IMG/VR virus record: IMGVR_UViG_3300042453_005121
Location: 1 to 64,000 of that record
Length of the DNA: 64,000 nt
Origin: a virus
Strand: one strand, 5' to 3'
Part shown: piece by piece, positions 41,497 through 50,754 of the stretch
Layout of the letters: the number at the start of each line of letters is the position of its first letter
How positions within the stretch are numbered: the first letter of the stretch is position 1
Position numbers and translations under genes: made by a program
Notes under the pieces: model-generated
What the model saw: the letters and a program-made list of their open reading frames with translations, nothing else
Told to the model about the DNA's origin: nothing
Databases searched by the model: none

Positions 41497-41523
41497 GACG
41501 AGGTCTCATTTTTGGAGAAAGAT

Positions 41524-41751
41524 ATGAAGTCATTTTTGAACTGGGTTAAGGAAGAGAAACTTGAGCTTCCCGTGATCGACGCGCCGGAGGCCGAGAAGAC
41601 CGTTGAAGAGAAGACCAAGAGGACGGGGCTGAGTGCGAATTATCCGCCAGCCTATGTCTCGAGTCAGTATCCTCACAAGTACTTTAATCCGAGCAAGGCG
41701 ACCGCCGACCTTGACATACAGAACATCAAGAAGAAGGACGTGAATTCCTGA
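41524..41751 (+). CDS. Small protein with predicted capsid-targeting N-terminus
   Basis: 75 aa with GGAGAAAG upstream. It starts MKSFLNWVKEEKLE, a variant of the shared signal. The middle is acidic (APEAEKTVEEKTKRTG), with a conserved-looking NYPPAYVSSQYPHKYFNPSK. It precedes the MGCGCGG protein by 1 nt. Function unknown. Confidence 0.5.
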   Translation: MKSFLNWVKEEKLELPVIDAPEAEKTVEEKTKRTGLSANYPPAYVSSQYPHKYFNPSKATADLDIQNIKKKDVNS

Positions 41752-41752
41752 T

Positions 41753-41992
41753 ATGGGGTGCGGGTGCGGCGGAGGAAGGAGGAACGTAGGATCTAGGGCT
41801 GCATCTGCTCAGCCGCAGCCGCAGACCCAGCCCGGATCGACCAGGGTCGTTCAGAACCAGGCCGCTAGGCAGGCCCTCGTGCAACAGGCCAAGGAAAGGC
41901 TCATGCAGAATGCACCGCAGAATAACAATGAGGCCGAACGGAAGCGCAGGATTCAGGTCTCGCTCAGAAAAAGAAACCAGGGAAAGAGTTAA
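41753..41992 (+). CDS. Small MGCGCGG protein
   Basis: 79 aa. It starts MGCGCGGGRRN, a short Cys/Gly motif seen at the N-terminus of small proteins in T4-like aquatic phages. The rest is Gln/Ala/Arg-rich (QPQPQTQPGSTR, ARQALVQQAKERL) and basic at the C-terminus. It overlaps the convergent gene by 4 nt. Role unknown. Confidence 0.55.
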   Translation: MGCGCGGGRRNVGSRAASAQPQPQTQPGSTRVVQNQAARQALVQQAKERLMQNAPQNNNEAERKRRIQVSLRKRNQGKS

Positions 41993-42720
41993 AAGTTTTC
42001 CAGGTTCACTCTGGAAAGTTCCGTGGGAATGGACGTATCGGGAACGACTCCGCTGTTTATGATGATGTCTCCCATCGATATGGTCGCCGAAATTCCCTCG
42101 TCGTGCCATGTTATTCTGATTTTAGACGGAAGCGTGAATTCCCGATGTTTTTGGAATTCCTCTACCTTCATCGTCGCCACGAGTTTGTTTCCGACGCGAA
42201 ATTGCTGACGAACGATAAGCCCGTTGTGCAGTTCAATCTCGCGATTGAATCCGTCCTCTTCGGTCGCAATCCTGCGTCCGTCCGGCGTGTCTATCACCGT
42301 TGATTTCTCAATCTCGTCCACACAGAACATCGCGGCCGCCAAGCAAGGATGAAATGCAGGCTTGAGTCTGGTTTCATTTATCCTGCTCCGGTCGCAGTAA
42401 TAGACGGAACTTCGGTCAAACGAACGACACCAGAACCAGAATGTGTTCCGGTCGGCCGCCGCCTTCATCTCGGTTCTGCCCCCGAGGCTTGAATCCAAGC
42501 GGATCGCCGTCTTCTTCTTGTATTCCACGCTTGTTTTCAAAGGTCCGTGGACCACGTTCGGGGCACGAAGGTCCTTTATGTCCGAAACCATGGAATTAAA
42601 ACGGTCCATTTCGGACGAAATGTCGCCGACTTGAGGTTCCGGAGACCCCGTATTAAGGAATAAGGCCACGACGGTCAGAAGCAGCAGGAACAGAGACAAT
42701 ATCCGATAAAATTGATTCAC
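41989..42720 (-). CDS. Membrane-anchored LolA-like protein (tentative)
   Basis: 243 aa from a GTG start. The N-terminal signal anchor is YRILSLFLLLLTVVALFL. The exported part has antiparallel-beta character (NTFWFWCRSFDRSSVYYCD, VIDTPDGRRIA, GDIIINSG), reminiscent of LolA/LppX-type lipoprotein folds of bacteria. It could be host-derived and act at the host envelope. The assignment is a weak pattern match. Confidence 0.4.
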   Translation of the reverse strand: MNQFYRILSLFLLLLTVVALFLNTGSPEPQVGDISSEMDRFNSMVSDIKDLRAPNVVHGPLKTSVEYKKKTAIRLDSSLGGRTEMKAAADRNTFWFWCRSFDRSSVYYCDRSRINETRLKPAFHPCLAAAMFCVDEIEKSTVIDTPDGRRIATEEDGFNREIELHNGLIVRQQFRVGNKLVATMKVEEFQKHREFTLPSKIRITWHDEGISATISMGDIIINSGVVPDTSIPTELSRVNLENF

Positions 42721-42726
42721 GCTTCA

Positions 42727-42733
42727 TATATAT
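42727..42733 (+). promoter_or_regulatory. Candidate late promoter TATATAT
   Basis: About 32 nt before the ATG at 42765, with ACGGAG between. It lies in the 44-nt gap between divergent starts. Confidence 0.5.
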
Positions 42734-42764
42734 CTGGTCATCTTAACAAACAACGGAGTTGTCC

Positions 42765-44051
<1,287 letters not shown>

Positions 44052-44056
44052 ATCAA

Positions 44057-44209
44057 ATGATTAAGGAACAAGTCCTCATACTCAAAGTCCTCTACGACGA
44101 CGATAAGGACAAGGCTCCACACACATGGAATTGGACCGAGATCGTTGATAAAGACTACGAGATTGAGGTCATGAACCACGGTGTAGCCGAGCCTTCAAAA
44201 TCAAATTGA
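44057..44209 (+). CDS. Small hypothetical protein
   Basis: 50 aa, ATG 44057 to TGA 44209: starts MIKEQVLILKVLYDDDKDK, contains HTWNWTEIVDKDYEIEVMNH. It is protein-like in composition and fills the gap between two genes. There is no strong Shine-Dalgarno. Function unknown. Confidence 0.45.
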   Translation: MIKEQVLILKVLYDDDKDKAPHTWNWTEIVDKDYEIEVMNHGVAEPSKSN

Positions 44210-44222
44210 ACATCTGAACTGA

Positions 44223-44229
44223 TATATAA
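44223..44229 (+). promoter_or_regulatory. Candidate late promoter TATATAA
   Basis: About 27 nt before the ATG at 44256, followed by a strong AAGGAGG ribosome site. Confidence 0.55.
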
Positions 44230-44255
44230 GATGGGTAAGCAACAAGGAGGTTGTG

Positions 44256-44726
44256 ATGTTCAAGGAGTATGCCAATCCGGTGGGAGAACCGCACAGGATT
44301 GAGGAGGTAGAGAACAAGGTTCAATTCTATTGCCGTCTTTGGGACTCAAGAAAAGACCACAAGTCAATGTGGCTTCCCAAGGTGAGCATGTCGGCCGTGA
44401 CCAACTTCCTGCTCATGGCCCTTGATGATTTCGTGGTCGCCGTGAGCGCGGTGGTCATATCGGGGCCTGACAAGAAGGCGACGGTACTGGACGCCATAAG
44501 CAGGCTTTACGACTACACGGTGGCCGAGGCGATTCCAATCTGGCTTAAGCCTTTCGCTGCTCCTCTAAAGAATTACATAGTCTACGTCCTCGTCTCAAAC
44601 GCCATTGACTGGATGGTGGCCAAGTACAGGAACGGCAGTTGGAAATATGGCCAGAGTGCCATGGAGAGGGTTCTCATGCTCGCAGACTTGAGGATGTCCG
44701 TTTGCAATGCAAGGAGGCAAAAATGA
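44256..44726 (+). CDS. Hypothetical helical protein
   Basis: 156 aa (an alternative GTG start one codon upstream). It is largely helical and hydrophobic in the middle (VTNFLLMALDDFVVAVSAVV; AAPLKNYIVYVLVSNAIDWM) but without a clean transmembrane assignment. The N-terminus MFKEYANPVGE weakly resembles the capsid signal. It overlaps the protease start by ATGA. Confidence 0.5.
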   Translation: MFKEYANPVGEPHRIEEVENKVQFYCRLWDSRKDHKSMWLPKVSMSAVTNFLLMALDDFVVAVSAVVISGPDKKATVLDAISRLYDYTVAEAIPIWLKPFAAPLKNYIVYVLVSNAIDWMVAKYRNGSWKYGQSAMERVLMLADLRMSVCNARRQK

Positions 44727-45664
44727 AGAAAATAAACAAGAGATGCAGTCTTTTCCCGTATGAAAGGGAAGAAGTCCTGTCCATACAGGACGCCATTCAA
44801 AAATACGGCTGGAGCATAAACGCGTTTGATCTTCCGGGCGCGTGGAGTAAAAGCAAGGGCGAGGGAGTCAGGGTCGCCGTTCTTGATACCGGCGTGGACC
44901 TTGATCATCCGGACTTGGCGAAGAACATACTTCCGGGATTCAATTTTATAGACCCGAAGAATCAGCCTTGGGACGACAATCACCATGGAACTCACGTTGC
45001 CGGGATCATAGCTGCCGCCAACAACGAGATCGGAATGGTCGGAGTCGCTCCGGAGGCGAAGATCGTTCCGGTCAAAGTCCTGAACAAGAGCGGAAGCGGA
45101 AATCTCGTGGATGTAGCCAAGGGAATCAGGTGGGCTGTGGATGAGGGGAAGGTTGATTTGATCTGCATGTCACTCGGTTCTCCCAACCCGGTTCAGGAGG
45201 TGAGAAAGGCCGTGCAGTACGCCCTGTCCAAGAAGGTCGTGTGTTTCGTCGCCGCAGGCAATTCGGGAGTGACCAAGGAAGTCTTTTATCCGGCGAATTA
45301 TCCGGAGACCATAGCGATAGGGTCCATAGATGAGAACCTGTCGAGGTCCGGCTTCAGCAACACCGGGGAGAATCTTGACTTCATGGCTCCGGGAGGAAGG
45401 ATATTCTCCACGGTGCCAGACAACTGGTACGCAGTGCTGAGCGGCACCAGCATGGCGGCTCCGTTCGCCGCCGGTGTCGCGGCCTTGGTGTTGTCCTATG
45501 TAAGGAACAACGGCAAGAACATCAAGCTTGAAACGAACACTGATTACATAGAAATGTTCAAGAAGCACACTGTGCCGGTTACGAACAAGGACCTCAAGAA
45601 CAAGCAATTCTACCAGGGATTTGGAATACTAGAGCCGAAGAAGGTTCTAGAGGCCCTCGGCTGA
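44723..45664 (+). CDS. Subtilisin-like serine protease (S8)
   Basis: 313 aa with AAGGAGG upstream. The catalytic triad is intact: Asp-55 (VAVLDTGVDL), His-91 (HHGTHVAG) and Ser-243 (SGTSMAAP), with the oxyanion Asn-180 (AAGNSG). There is no signal peptide or prodomain, so it is an intracellular-type subtilase. Phage subtilases are known but rare. It could process virion or host proteins. It is coupled to the upstream gene by ATGA and overlaps the convergent gene by 18 nt. Confidence 0.92.
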   Translation: MKKINKRCSLFPYEREEVLSIQDAIQKYGWSINAFDLPGAWSKSKGEGVRVAVLDTGVDLDHPDLAKNILPGFNFIDPKNQPWDDNHHGTHVAGIIAAANNEIGMVGVAPEAKIVPVKVLNKSGSGNLVDVAKGIRWAVDEGKVDLICMSLGSPNPVQEVRKAVQYALSKKVVCFVAAGNSGVTKEVFYPANYPETIAIGSIDENLSRSGFSNTGENLDFMAPGGRIFSTVPDNWYAVLSGTSMAAPFAAGVAALVLSYVRNNGKNIKLETNTDYIEMFKKHTVPVTNKDLKNKQFYQGFGILEPKKVLEALG

Positions 45665-46207
45665 TTCGGCTTCCCTGTATATGAAGATGAGATCGGCGAG
45701 CTCTTGTCGCAAGACAAGGGCTCGTTCTCCATTTGCTTCGTGGTATTCCGACAACTTGACCATGAACGAATCCAATAATGATTTGAATTTGGCGGCGGTT
45801 TTATAGTCCTCGTTCTTTTTCGCAATCTTCATCTTCTGACTGAGTTCGGTGGCAAAAGAGACCGGGTCGGCTTGGTCGGCCTGTTGTCTGCGCCACGACT
45901 CGGGTGACCGTCCAGTGTGAGATTCCGTGGTGGCCTGAACTGACGAGATAATGTACTGCATGGAGTGCTTGAAGTTGTCGTAGCAATTAGCACAACCGAC
46001 CCTGCTGTCCTTGACTATTTCTCCTAGAGTCTTGTTGCACGTGGAGCATTTGCTTTCTTCTTGTATTATTTCCACGTTGGTCTTAGAGGCATTGAGATAA
46101 AGGCAGTCCTCGCAGACCTGAGAGGTGTTTAGTTTGTCGCCGTGCTTCTCGGTTATATAGAAGCCTTTATACTTTGAACAGGGCTTGCCACTGATTGGGC
46201 AGTTCAT
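45647..46207 (-). CDS. McsA/UVR-domain-like zinc protein
   Basis: 186 aa from the ATG at 46207, chosen because it overlaps the upstream stop (ATGA). Two Cys4 sites are visible: CPISGKPC ... CEDCLY and CSTCNKTLGEIVKDSRVGCA followed by NCYD. The second matches the McsA pattern (CxxC...GCxxCY). A UVR-like helical hairpin (AKKNEDYKTAAKFKSLLDSF) follows. In bacteria McsA assists McsB/ClpC in protein quality control; in a phage it could redirect host Clp. No McsB kinase was seen. Confidence 0.7.
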   Translation of the reverse strand: MNCPISGKPCSKYKGFYITEKHGDKLNTSQVCEDCLYLNASKTNVEIIQEESKCSTCNKTLGEIVKDSRVGCANCYDNFKHSMQYIISSVQATTESHTGRSPESWRRQQADQADPVSFATELSQKMKIAKKNEDYKTAAKFKSLLDSFMVKLSEYHEANGERALVLRQELADLIFIYREAESAEGL

Positions 46208-46704
46208 ATGAATGGTTTTCCGGTTATCTTTAGGACGAAATTGTCCAGTTCTTTGAAATCTGTCTCGGGCGAGGTCGTCCTTCTTATCCACACCGGAACG
46301 ATTGATTCGGGGCCGACGTCGCCCAAGATTATTCTTGAGCCGGAACTGGTCTCTTCAAATGTGACGTCATAAGGAGCCAGTGTGTCAACCGCGATGGACG
46401 GAGCCGTGGTGTCCACGGGGGTGGGCGAGGTTCCTATCTCTATGGTTGAGCCACCGGAAGACTGCGAGTAGACGTATATTCCGGCGTCGTACAGCGAGTC
46501 GGACACGCTTATGTTTTTGATGTACACGCACCTGTAGTCGGTGCGACCCGACGAGGCCTGCTCGGTAGTGATATCAGAAAAGATGTTGTTCAGCGTCCCT
46601 AGGACGGGAGTATTTGATATTTCTCCTCCCAAGGAAAGATTCGGATTTGAATTGCTTGAACCACCCGAAAGAAAAAATTGTATTTGGTTTGACGTTATTG
46701 TCAT
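46204..46704 (-). CDS. Putative virion structural protein
   Basis: 166 aa from the ATG at 46704. It is beta-rich throughout, with TDYRCVYIKNISVSDSLYDA, GIYVYSQSSGGSTIEIG and PVWIRRTTSPETDF, a beta-sandwich pattern frequent in phage head or neck decoration proteins. It is coupled by ATGA to the McsA-like gene. Specific role unknown. Confidence 0.55.
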   Translation of the reverse strand: MTITSNQIQFFLSGGSSNSNPNLSLGGEISNTPVLGTLNNIFSDITTEQASSGRTDYRCVYIKNISVSDSLYDAGIYVYSQSSGGSTIEIGTSPTPVDTTAPSIAVDTLAPYDVTFEETSSGSRIILGDVGPESIVPVWIRRTTSPETDFKELDNFVLKITGKPFI

Positions 46705-46773
46705 GTTGGTATCTATTGATCTGCTTGATTTTTGGACAAAATGGAATAAACTACGGCGACACGAGGCCAAGCC

Positions 46774-47748
46774 ATGGAATTCACATTTGGAACGGACCCT
46801 GAGTTTATCCTTTCCGACGAAAAAGGCAAGTTGAAAAGTGCTATAGGCGTGGTGCCAGGTGACAAAAACAATAAATTTGAATGCGACGGCGATTTATTCT
46901 TTCATGACAATGTGCTGGCGGAGTGCGTGGTCCGGCCGGGATCTGATCCGGGAGAGTTGGTGTGCAACCTCGGGGATTCGCTCCGTTCCTTGGCAAAAAT
47001 CGTCGCTCCTCTGAAAATAACGAACCTTGCCGCCGGTAATTTTGAAGAAGACGAGATGAGGGACGAAGAGGCGAGGAAGGCGGGGTGCGCCGTGGAAATG
47101 TGTGCTTACGAAATGAGGACAATACCCCCCGGAAAGATAAAGAAACTCTTCAAGAAGGAGAATTTCAGGACTGCTGGTGGTCATGTCCACTTGGGGACCG
47201 GACTCGGAAAGGATCACGAGAAGTGTTTGATGCTGGTCCGGATGCTTGATCTTTTCCTTGGGGTGCCGATGCTCGTGATTGACGATTCCCCCATGACGAT
47301 TGAAAGAAGAAAAATCTATGGACGGGCCGGAAGATACAGGCAGCCGGACCACGGGATTGAATATAGAACGCCCGGCAATTTCTGGATTTCAAGCCCCAGA
47401 ATAGTGTGTCTTTTCTTTGAAATATGCAGAGAAGTAGTGAAACTTACGGAAGAGCGAGTGTATGACGACTTCTGGAAAGTGGATCACGACACTCTGAATT
47501 CCGACGATTTCTGGAACGAATGCGGCGATCCTTCAAAGTGCCACGAGTGTCACGGCTACGATGTGAAATTGTTGAGGGACGCCTTCGGCATGGAGCGGTC
47601 CGAGATGAAATCAAAGACCAAAAAAATTCTGGATGTTGTCTTCAGATATCTGCCGAAAAAAATCAGGAACGAGGTTATGAGTCTGGAGGGTTCCAAGTTT
47701 GACATCTATGAGGAATGGAATCTTACTTCGGGCCGCGCTTCATCTTGA
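46774..47748 (+). CDS. COOH-NH2 ligase-type 2 (phiEco32-like amidoligase)
   Basis: 324 aa. It begins FTFGTDPEFIL and contains AECVVRPG, TAGGHVHLGTG, ERRKIYGRAGRYRQP and GIEYRTPGNFWI in the order of the phiEco32-type amidoligase family, a glutamine-synthetase-like ATP-dependent enzyme that joins carboxyl and amino groups. Phage members are predicted to modify peptides or cell wall. A CHECHGYD motif near residue 265 may bind metal. It overlaps the convergent gene by 26 nt. Confidence 0.85.
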   Translation: MEFTFGTDPEFILSDEKGKLKSAIGVVPGDKNNKFECDGDLFFHDNVLAECVVRPGSDPGELVCNLGDSLRSLAKIVAPLKITNLAAGNFEEDEMRDEEARKAGCAVEMCAYEMRTIPPGKIKKLFKKENFRTAGGHVHLGTGLGKDHEKCLMLVRMLDLFLGVPMLVIDDSPMTIERRKIYGRAGRYRQPDHGIEYRTPGNFWISSPRIVCLFFEICREVVKLTEERVYDDFWKVDHDTLNSDDFWNECGDPSKCHECHGYDVKLLRDAFGMERSEMKSKTKKILDVVFRYLPKKIRNEVMSLEGSKFDIYEEWNLTSGRASS

Positions 47749-48181
47749 CCGGCTTGAGCTTCTCTTGGTGCCTGTCCGGCTCGTCCTTCAAACGGTGCAT
47801 CATGTTCATCAATTCCTTGACCATCTCAGAAGGGGTGTCGTTCTTGCACTTCTCAGACCTCTGAACGGCTATGCTCTTGCGGTCCTTGTTATAGAAGCCG
47901 TTTGATATTATGAAACAACCGCCGTCCTCCCGGCCGCTGTAACTCACCATCCCGACCCACTCGCCGTCGTCCCAGTTCCTGGACGAGGCCATGATTCTGA
48001 TGGGTCCGTTGTCAAATACCTGCTTCACGTGGTAGCCGCGTTTCTTGACGGCCGCGCTCACGTAACCGAGGGCTATGCGGGCGAAACCTTCAAGGACCTC
48101 CTTTGTCTTGGTCCTGTAGTTTACTTCCACGCTGTAGCGGTGGTCTCCCTCGTTCAGTTTCATCCAGTCGTGGAACCTCAT
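47723..48181 (-). CDS. Hypothetical protein with predicted capsid-targeting N-terminus
   Basis: 152 aa. It starts MRFHDWMKLNE|GD. The body is alpha/beta (DHRYSVEVNYRTKTKEVLEG, IRIMASSRNWDDGEWVGMVS) with a Lys-rich C-terminal tail (EKLKPVKMKRGPK). On the minus strand TATATA (48187-48192) is followed by GTGGT and then this ATG, with no Shine-Dalgarno. Predicted packaged protein. Confidence 0.55.
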   Translation of the reverse strand: MRFHDWMKLNEGDHRYSVEVNYRTKTKEVLEGFARIALGYVSAAVKKRGYHVKQVFDNGPIRIMASSRNWDDGEWVGMVSYSGREDGGCFIISNGFYNKDRKSIAVQRSEKCKNDTPSEMVKELMNMMHRLKDEPDRHQEKLKPVKMKRGPK

Positions 48182-48186
48182 ACCAC

Positions 48187-48192
48187 TATATA
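48187..48192 (-). promoter_or_regulatory. Candidate late promoter TATATA
   Basis: 5 nt before the minus-strand ATG at 48181, no Shine-Dalgarno between. Confidence 0.45.
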
Positions 48193-48200
48193 TGAATGAA

Positions 48201-48323
48201 TCAGGCCTTCTTCACCGGCTTTTTATCGGTCTTCTTTCCGAAAATACGCTCCCAATTTCTGGCCCAGATATCTTCGTTCACCGTCTTCTTTCTGGGCGTA
48301 TCGCCCTTCCCGTTCTGGCTCAT
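48201..48323 (-). CDS. Small basic protein
   Basis: 40 aa, ATG at 48323, TGA at 48201. It starts MSQNGKGDTPRKKTVNEDIW and has ARNWERIFGKK, a compact motif resembling other tiny phage proteins. It is very basic. Located just upstream of the 48181 gene on the same strand. Confidence 0.5.
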   Translation of the reverse strand: MSQNGKGDTPRKKTVNEDIWARNWERIFGKKTDKKPVKKA

Positions 48324-48362
48324 GCGATATTAGAGCGAACCAAAAAAAATTTAGATCGTACT

Positions 48363-48369
48363 TATATAT
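48363..48369 (+). promoter_or_regulatory. Candidate promoter TATATAT for the Hsp20 gene
   Basis: About 105 nt before the ATG at 48474, leaving a long leader that contains hairpins (CCCCTTGGGG near 48380-48390; GACCC-GAGAA-GGGTC near 48438-48453) and an AAGGAG ribosome site. Confidence 0.45.
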
Positions 48370-48473
48370 CGCGAACAGTCCCCTTGGGGATGTCCTCCGG
48401 AGCCGCCTCGTGGCGGGCCGGATGGTGGATTTTGGTTAGACCCGAGAAGGGTCGTAATGACAAGGAGAATGAT

Positions 48474-48956
48474 ATGAGCGGTTTAATTTCTAGGAACGGT
48501 TTTGCTCCTCGCAGGGTTGATCTTTTCTCTGAGGTGAGCAAAGAGTTGGACCACATGTTCAACGAGGTTTTTTCCCCGCAGTTCTTCGCGGGAAAGAAGG
48601 GTCGGGGTTACCCATTGCTGGACGCCGTGAGATCCAACAATTCATTGACCCTGCAGTACACTGTCCCGGGCGTGAAATTGGAAGACATGGACGTGGAGGT
48701 GACTCGGGACGACCAAGGAAGACTATTGACCGTGTCCGGCAGGCTATCGCAGGATTACCTGCACAGCGAGGGCGACTACCACATCAGGGAGTTGTCCAGC
48801 AAGGAGTTCCGCAGGGTGATACGGCTTCCCGAGGACATAACCGAGGAAGAGCCGGAGGCAGTGCTCAGGGACGGGGTCTTGAAGTTGACCTTCAAGACCA
48901 GTTCGCGGGAACAGGAACTCGTACAGACTAAGAAACTGAAGATCAAGTCAGAATGA
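48474..48956 (+). CDS. Small heat-shock protein (Hsp20/alpha-crystallin)
   Basis: 160 aa with CAAGGAGAATG upstream. The alpha-crystallin domain spans residues about 50-140: NSLTLQYTVPGVKLEDMDVE, LLTVSGRLSQD, FRRVIRLPEDITEEEPEAVL and GVLKLTF (the usual GVL motif). It ends with a basic KLKIKSE rather than an IxI tail. T4-like phages of aquatic bacteria often carry Hsp20 and may use it for head assembly. It is followed by a strong terminator. Confidence 0.9.
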   Translation: MSGLISRNGFAPRRVDLFSEVSKELDHMFNEVFSPQFFAGKKGRGYPLLDAVRSNNSLTLQYTVPGVKLEDMDVEVTRDDQGRLLTVSGRLSQDYLHSEGDYHIRELSSKEFRRVIRLPEDITEEEPEAVLRDGVLKLTFKTSSREQELVQTKKLKIKSE

Positions 48957-48982
48957 ATTCGGTAGATTCGCTCTTTTGAGCG

Positions 48983-49024
48983 GGCCGGGCCCACGGGTTA
49001 AACTCCCGGGGTCCGGCCTTTTTT
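48983..49024 (+). terminator. Rho-independent terminator after Hsp20
   Basis: A G/C-rich stem of about 14 pairs (GGCCGGGCCC-A-CGGG with CCCGGGGTCCGGCC), loop TTAAACT, then TTTTTT. It also faces the convergent methylase gene. Confidence 0.9.
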
Positions 49025-49029
49025 GTATT

Positions 49030-50121
49030 TCACTGGTGGGTTTGACCGGTTATCTCCGACAACAGAGTCTTGAACGCCTTCTCCGCCACGGCGGGCACGA
49101 CGCCGTTGCCGAGCATCCTCAACTCGTCCTGCCTGTTGTCGAGGGAGATGTACAACTCGGCATCGTCCATCCCACGGGCAGCCCCATCAGTGCTTCCACC
49201 CAGCGGGGATTGAGCAGCCCCCCGGTGACGTTCTGGTTTCCTGATGGTTCTGGGGGGTTCCCACCAGAACTGGCTTCTTCCCGGTCCTTCTGGCCAAGCA
49301 TGTACACCAACCTTGGTAGCAGGTCCGTCCTGTCCCTGTGCGATCCGTCCGGATTCTTGGAGGACATTGACATTCCCGGGCTGTCCTTCCAGTCCCTGGA
49401 TGTGGCCGTCGGCCACATCCTTACCGAGGAACTCAGTCTTAGGTCTCCTTTTCCTCCCTTTTGATTCGGACCTCCCTTGCTTCCGTCCGTTGCCAAGGGC
49501 GTGGGCCACGTCGCGACAACGGTCTGTAGATTCGGTCCTCCATCCCTCCCCTGTTGTCCCGGTCCGGTGAAACAGTTCGTGTGGGGAGTCGGCCAGCCAT
49601 TCTTTCCTTCCGGCGAGGATAAAGACCCGTTTTCGTTGATGTGGAGCGCCAACTTCAGACGCACTGAATATTCCCCACGACACCTTGTAACCCAGTTCTT
49701 CCAAGTCGCTGACGACCGTAGAGAGTCCCAGCGAGATATGTCCTTCGACGTTCTCAAAGAAGCAGATTTTTGGTCCGCAGGCTTTGATTCCTTCTGCAAT
49801 CCATGGCCAGAGGTGACGGGGGTCGTCTTTTCCTTTTCGCTTTCCTGCGGCAGAGAATCCTTGACATGGATAACCGCCAGAGATGATATCCACCAGTCCG
49901 TGAAATTCTTTGAATGGGAAGGTCTTAAGATTTGTCCATATCGGGGCAGTGTCAATTTGCCCGTTTTCCATGCGCGACGCCAGGACCGAGCAGGCGAACT
50001 CTTCGATCTCCGAGTAAGCGACCGTTCGCAGATTTGGAATGCATCCTCGGAGTCCCAATTGTATACCGGCATATCCGGCGCAGAGCTCAATAGCTTTAAA
50101 GCATTTGGAATTATCCAGCAT
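49030..50121 (-). CDS. C5 cytosine DNA methyltransferase (Dcm-like)
   Basis: 363 aa. Motif I is AIELCAGYAGIQLGLRG (residues 10-26), motif IV GGYPCQGFSAAGK with the catalytic Cys, motif VI ENVEGH, motif VIII QRKRVFIL, and motif IX/X LRMLGNGVVPAVAEKAF. The target-recognition region (about residues 175-315) is Gly/Arg/Asp-rich. In the -1 frame the same DNA encodes a second conserved-looking methylase C-terminal type (WPTP motifs; LNPRWVEALMGLPVGWT). The enzyme should modify phage or host DNA. The target is unknown. Confidence 0.88.
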   Translation of the reverse strand: MLDNSKCFKAIELCAGYAGIQLGLRGCIPNLRTVAYSEIEEFACSVLASRMENGQIDTAPIWTNLKTFPFKEFHGLVDIISGGYPCQGFSAAGKRKGKDDPRHLWPWIAEGIKACGPKICFFENVEGHISLGLSTVVSDLEELGYKVSWGIFSASEVGAPHQRKRVFILAGRKEWLADSPHELFHRTGTTGEGWRTESTDRCRDVAHALGNGRKQGRSESKGRKRRPKTEFLGKDVADGHIQGLEGQPGNVNVLQESGRIAQGQDGPATKVGVHAWPEGPGRSQFWWEPPRTIRKPERHRGAAQSPLGGSTDGAARGMDDAELYISLDNRQDELRMLGNGVVPAVAEKAFKTLLSEITGQTHQ

Positions 50122-50190
50122 CCGTTTTGTTCCATCGTTTTTCTCAATTGATAATTTTAGATTAAATTTTTCATGTTGGCAATATCAAAA

Positions 50191-50225
50191 AAAACGGCCC
50201 CGAGTTTCCCCGGGGCCGTCCTTTT
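50191..50225. terminator. Rho-independent terminator (bidirectional)
   Basis: Stem ACGGCCCCG ... CGGGGCCGT, with an A8 run on the left and CCTTTT on the right. It is oriented to stop the minus-strand gene ending at 50248 and possibly plus-strand reads. Confidence 0.88.
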
Positions 50226-50247
50226 AAAAGTCATTCAAAATTGGAAA

Positions 50248-50676
50248 TCAGGCAAAAGCCACCACTATGTACTTCTTGCCGCTAGTCACGGTTGCCACAA
50301 CGTTGGTAGTCGTATGTGTTCCTTCGGAAACAACATAGACGCCCTCCGTGGCGACGCTGGTGTCGGTCGGGTAGACCATCACGAGTCCCGGGACCACACC
50401 CAGACCGTGCGCTATGTTCTGGGCAGAGCCGCTGCCGGTCTGCTCGGCGGACTTGAACACCTTCATCTTGGAGACAGTCACCGCCTGATCGGCAATCTTG
50501 ACGTTGGTGACAGCAGCGTCATTTAGCTTTTCCGTGGTGACGGCAGAGTTCGCCACGTCGGCAGTGATGACCGTGCTCGGGTCAATATTCTCGGTTCTGA
50601 CGACGCCGTTGAAAATTCTGGGTCTGACGTTTTCTACCGACCCGTTGCCCGTTCCTTCCGTAGTTGTAGCAGCCAT
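50248..50676 (-). CDS. Putative virion/tail-fibre structural protein
   Basis: 142 aa with AAGGAGG before the ATG. The N-terminal half has tandem VITADVANSAVTTEKLNDAA and VTNVKIADQAVTVSKMKVF segments, the triple-stranded fibre-shaft style repeats of phage fibres. The C-terminal half is a beta domain (NIAHGLGVVPGLVMVYPTD, GKKYIVVAFA) like the H-type knob or GLGxVP domains in fibre proteins. Alone in its unit between terminator and helicase gene. Confidence 0.65.
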   Translation of the reverse strand: MAATTTEGTGNGSVENVRPRIFNGVVRTENIDPSTVITADVANSAVTTEKLNDAAVTNVKIADQAVTVSKMKVFKSAEQTGSGSAQNIAHGLGVVPGLVMVYPTDTSVATEGVYVVSEGTHTTTNVVATVTSGKKYIVVAFA

Positions 50677-50754
50677 TTTAACCTCCTTTGTTATTTGGTC
50701 GCTATAAATATGTATGAATTGAAAAGATGATCAACTTGGGTGTTTGTTTGAAAT

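Noticed and set aside
40866-41549. 227-aa plus-strand frame
   Set aside because: Antisense to the zinc-ribbon gene; the short gene starting at 41524 uses another frame with a proper ribosome site.
49477-50151. 224-aa plus-strand frame over the Dcm gene
   Set aside because: Opposite strand shadow of conserved methylase motifs; no protein-like domain of its own.
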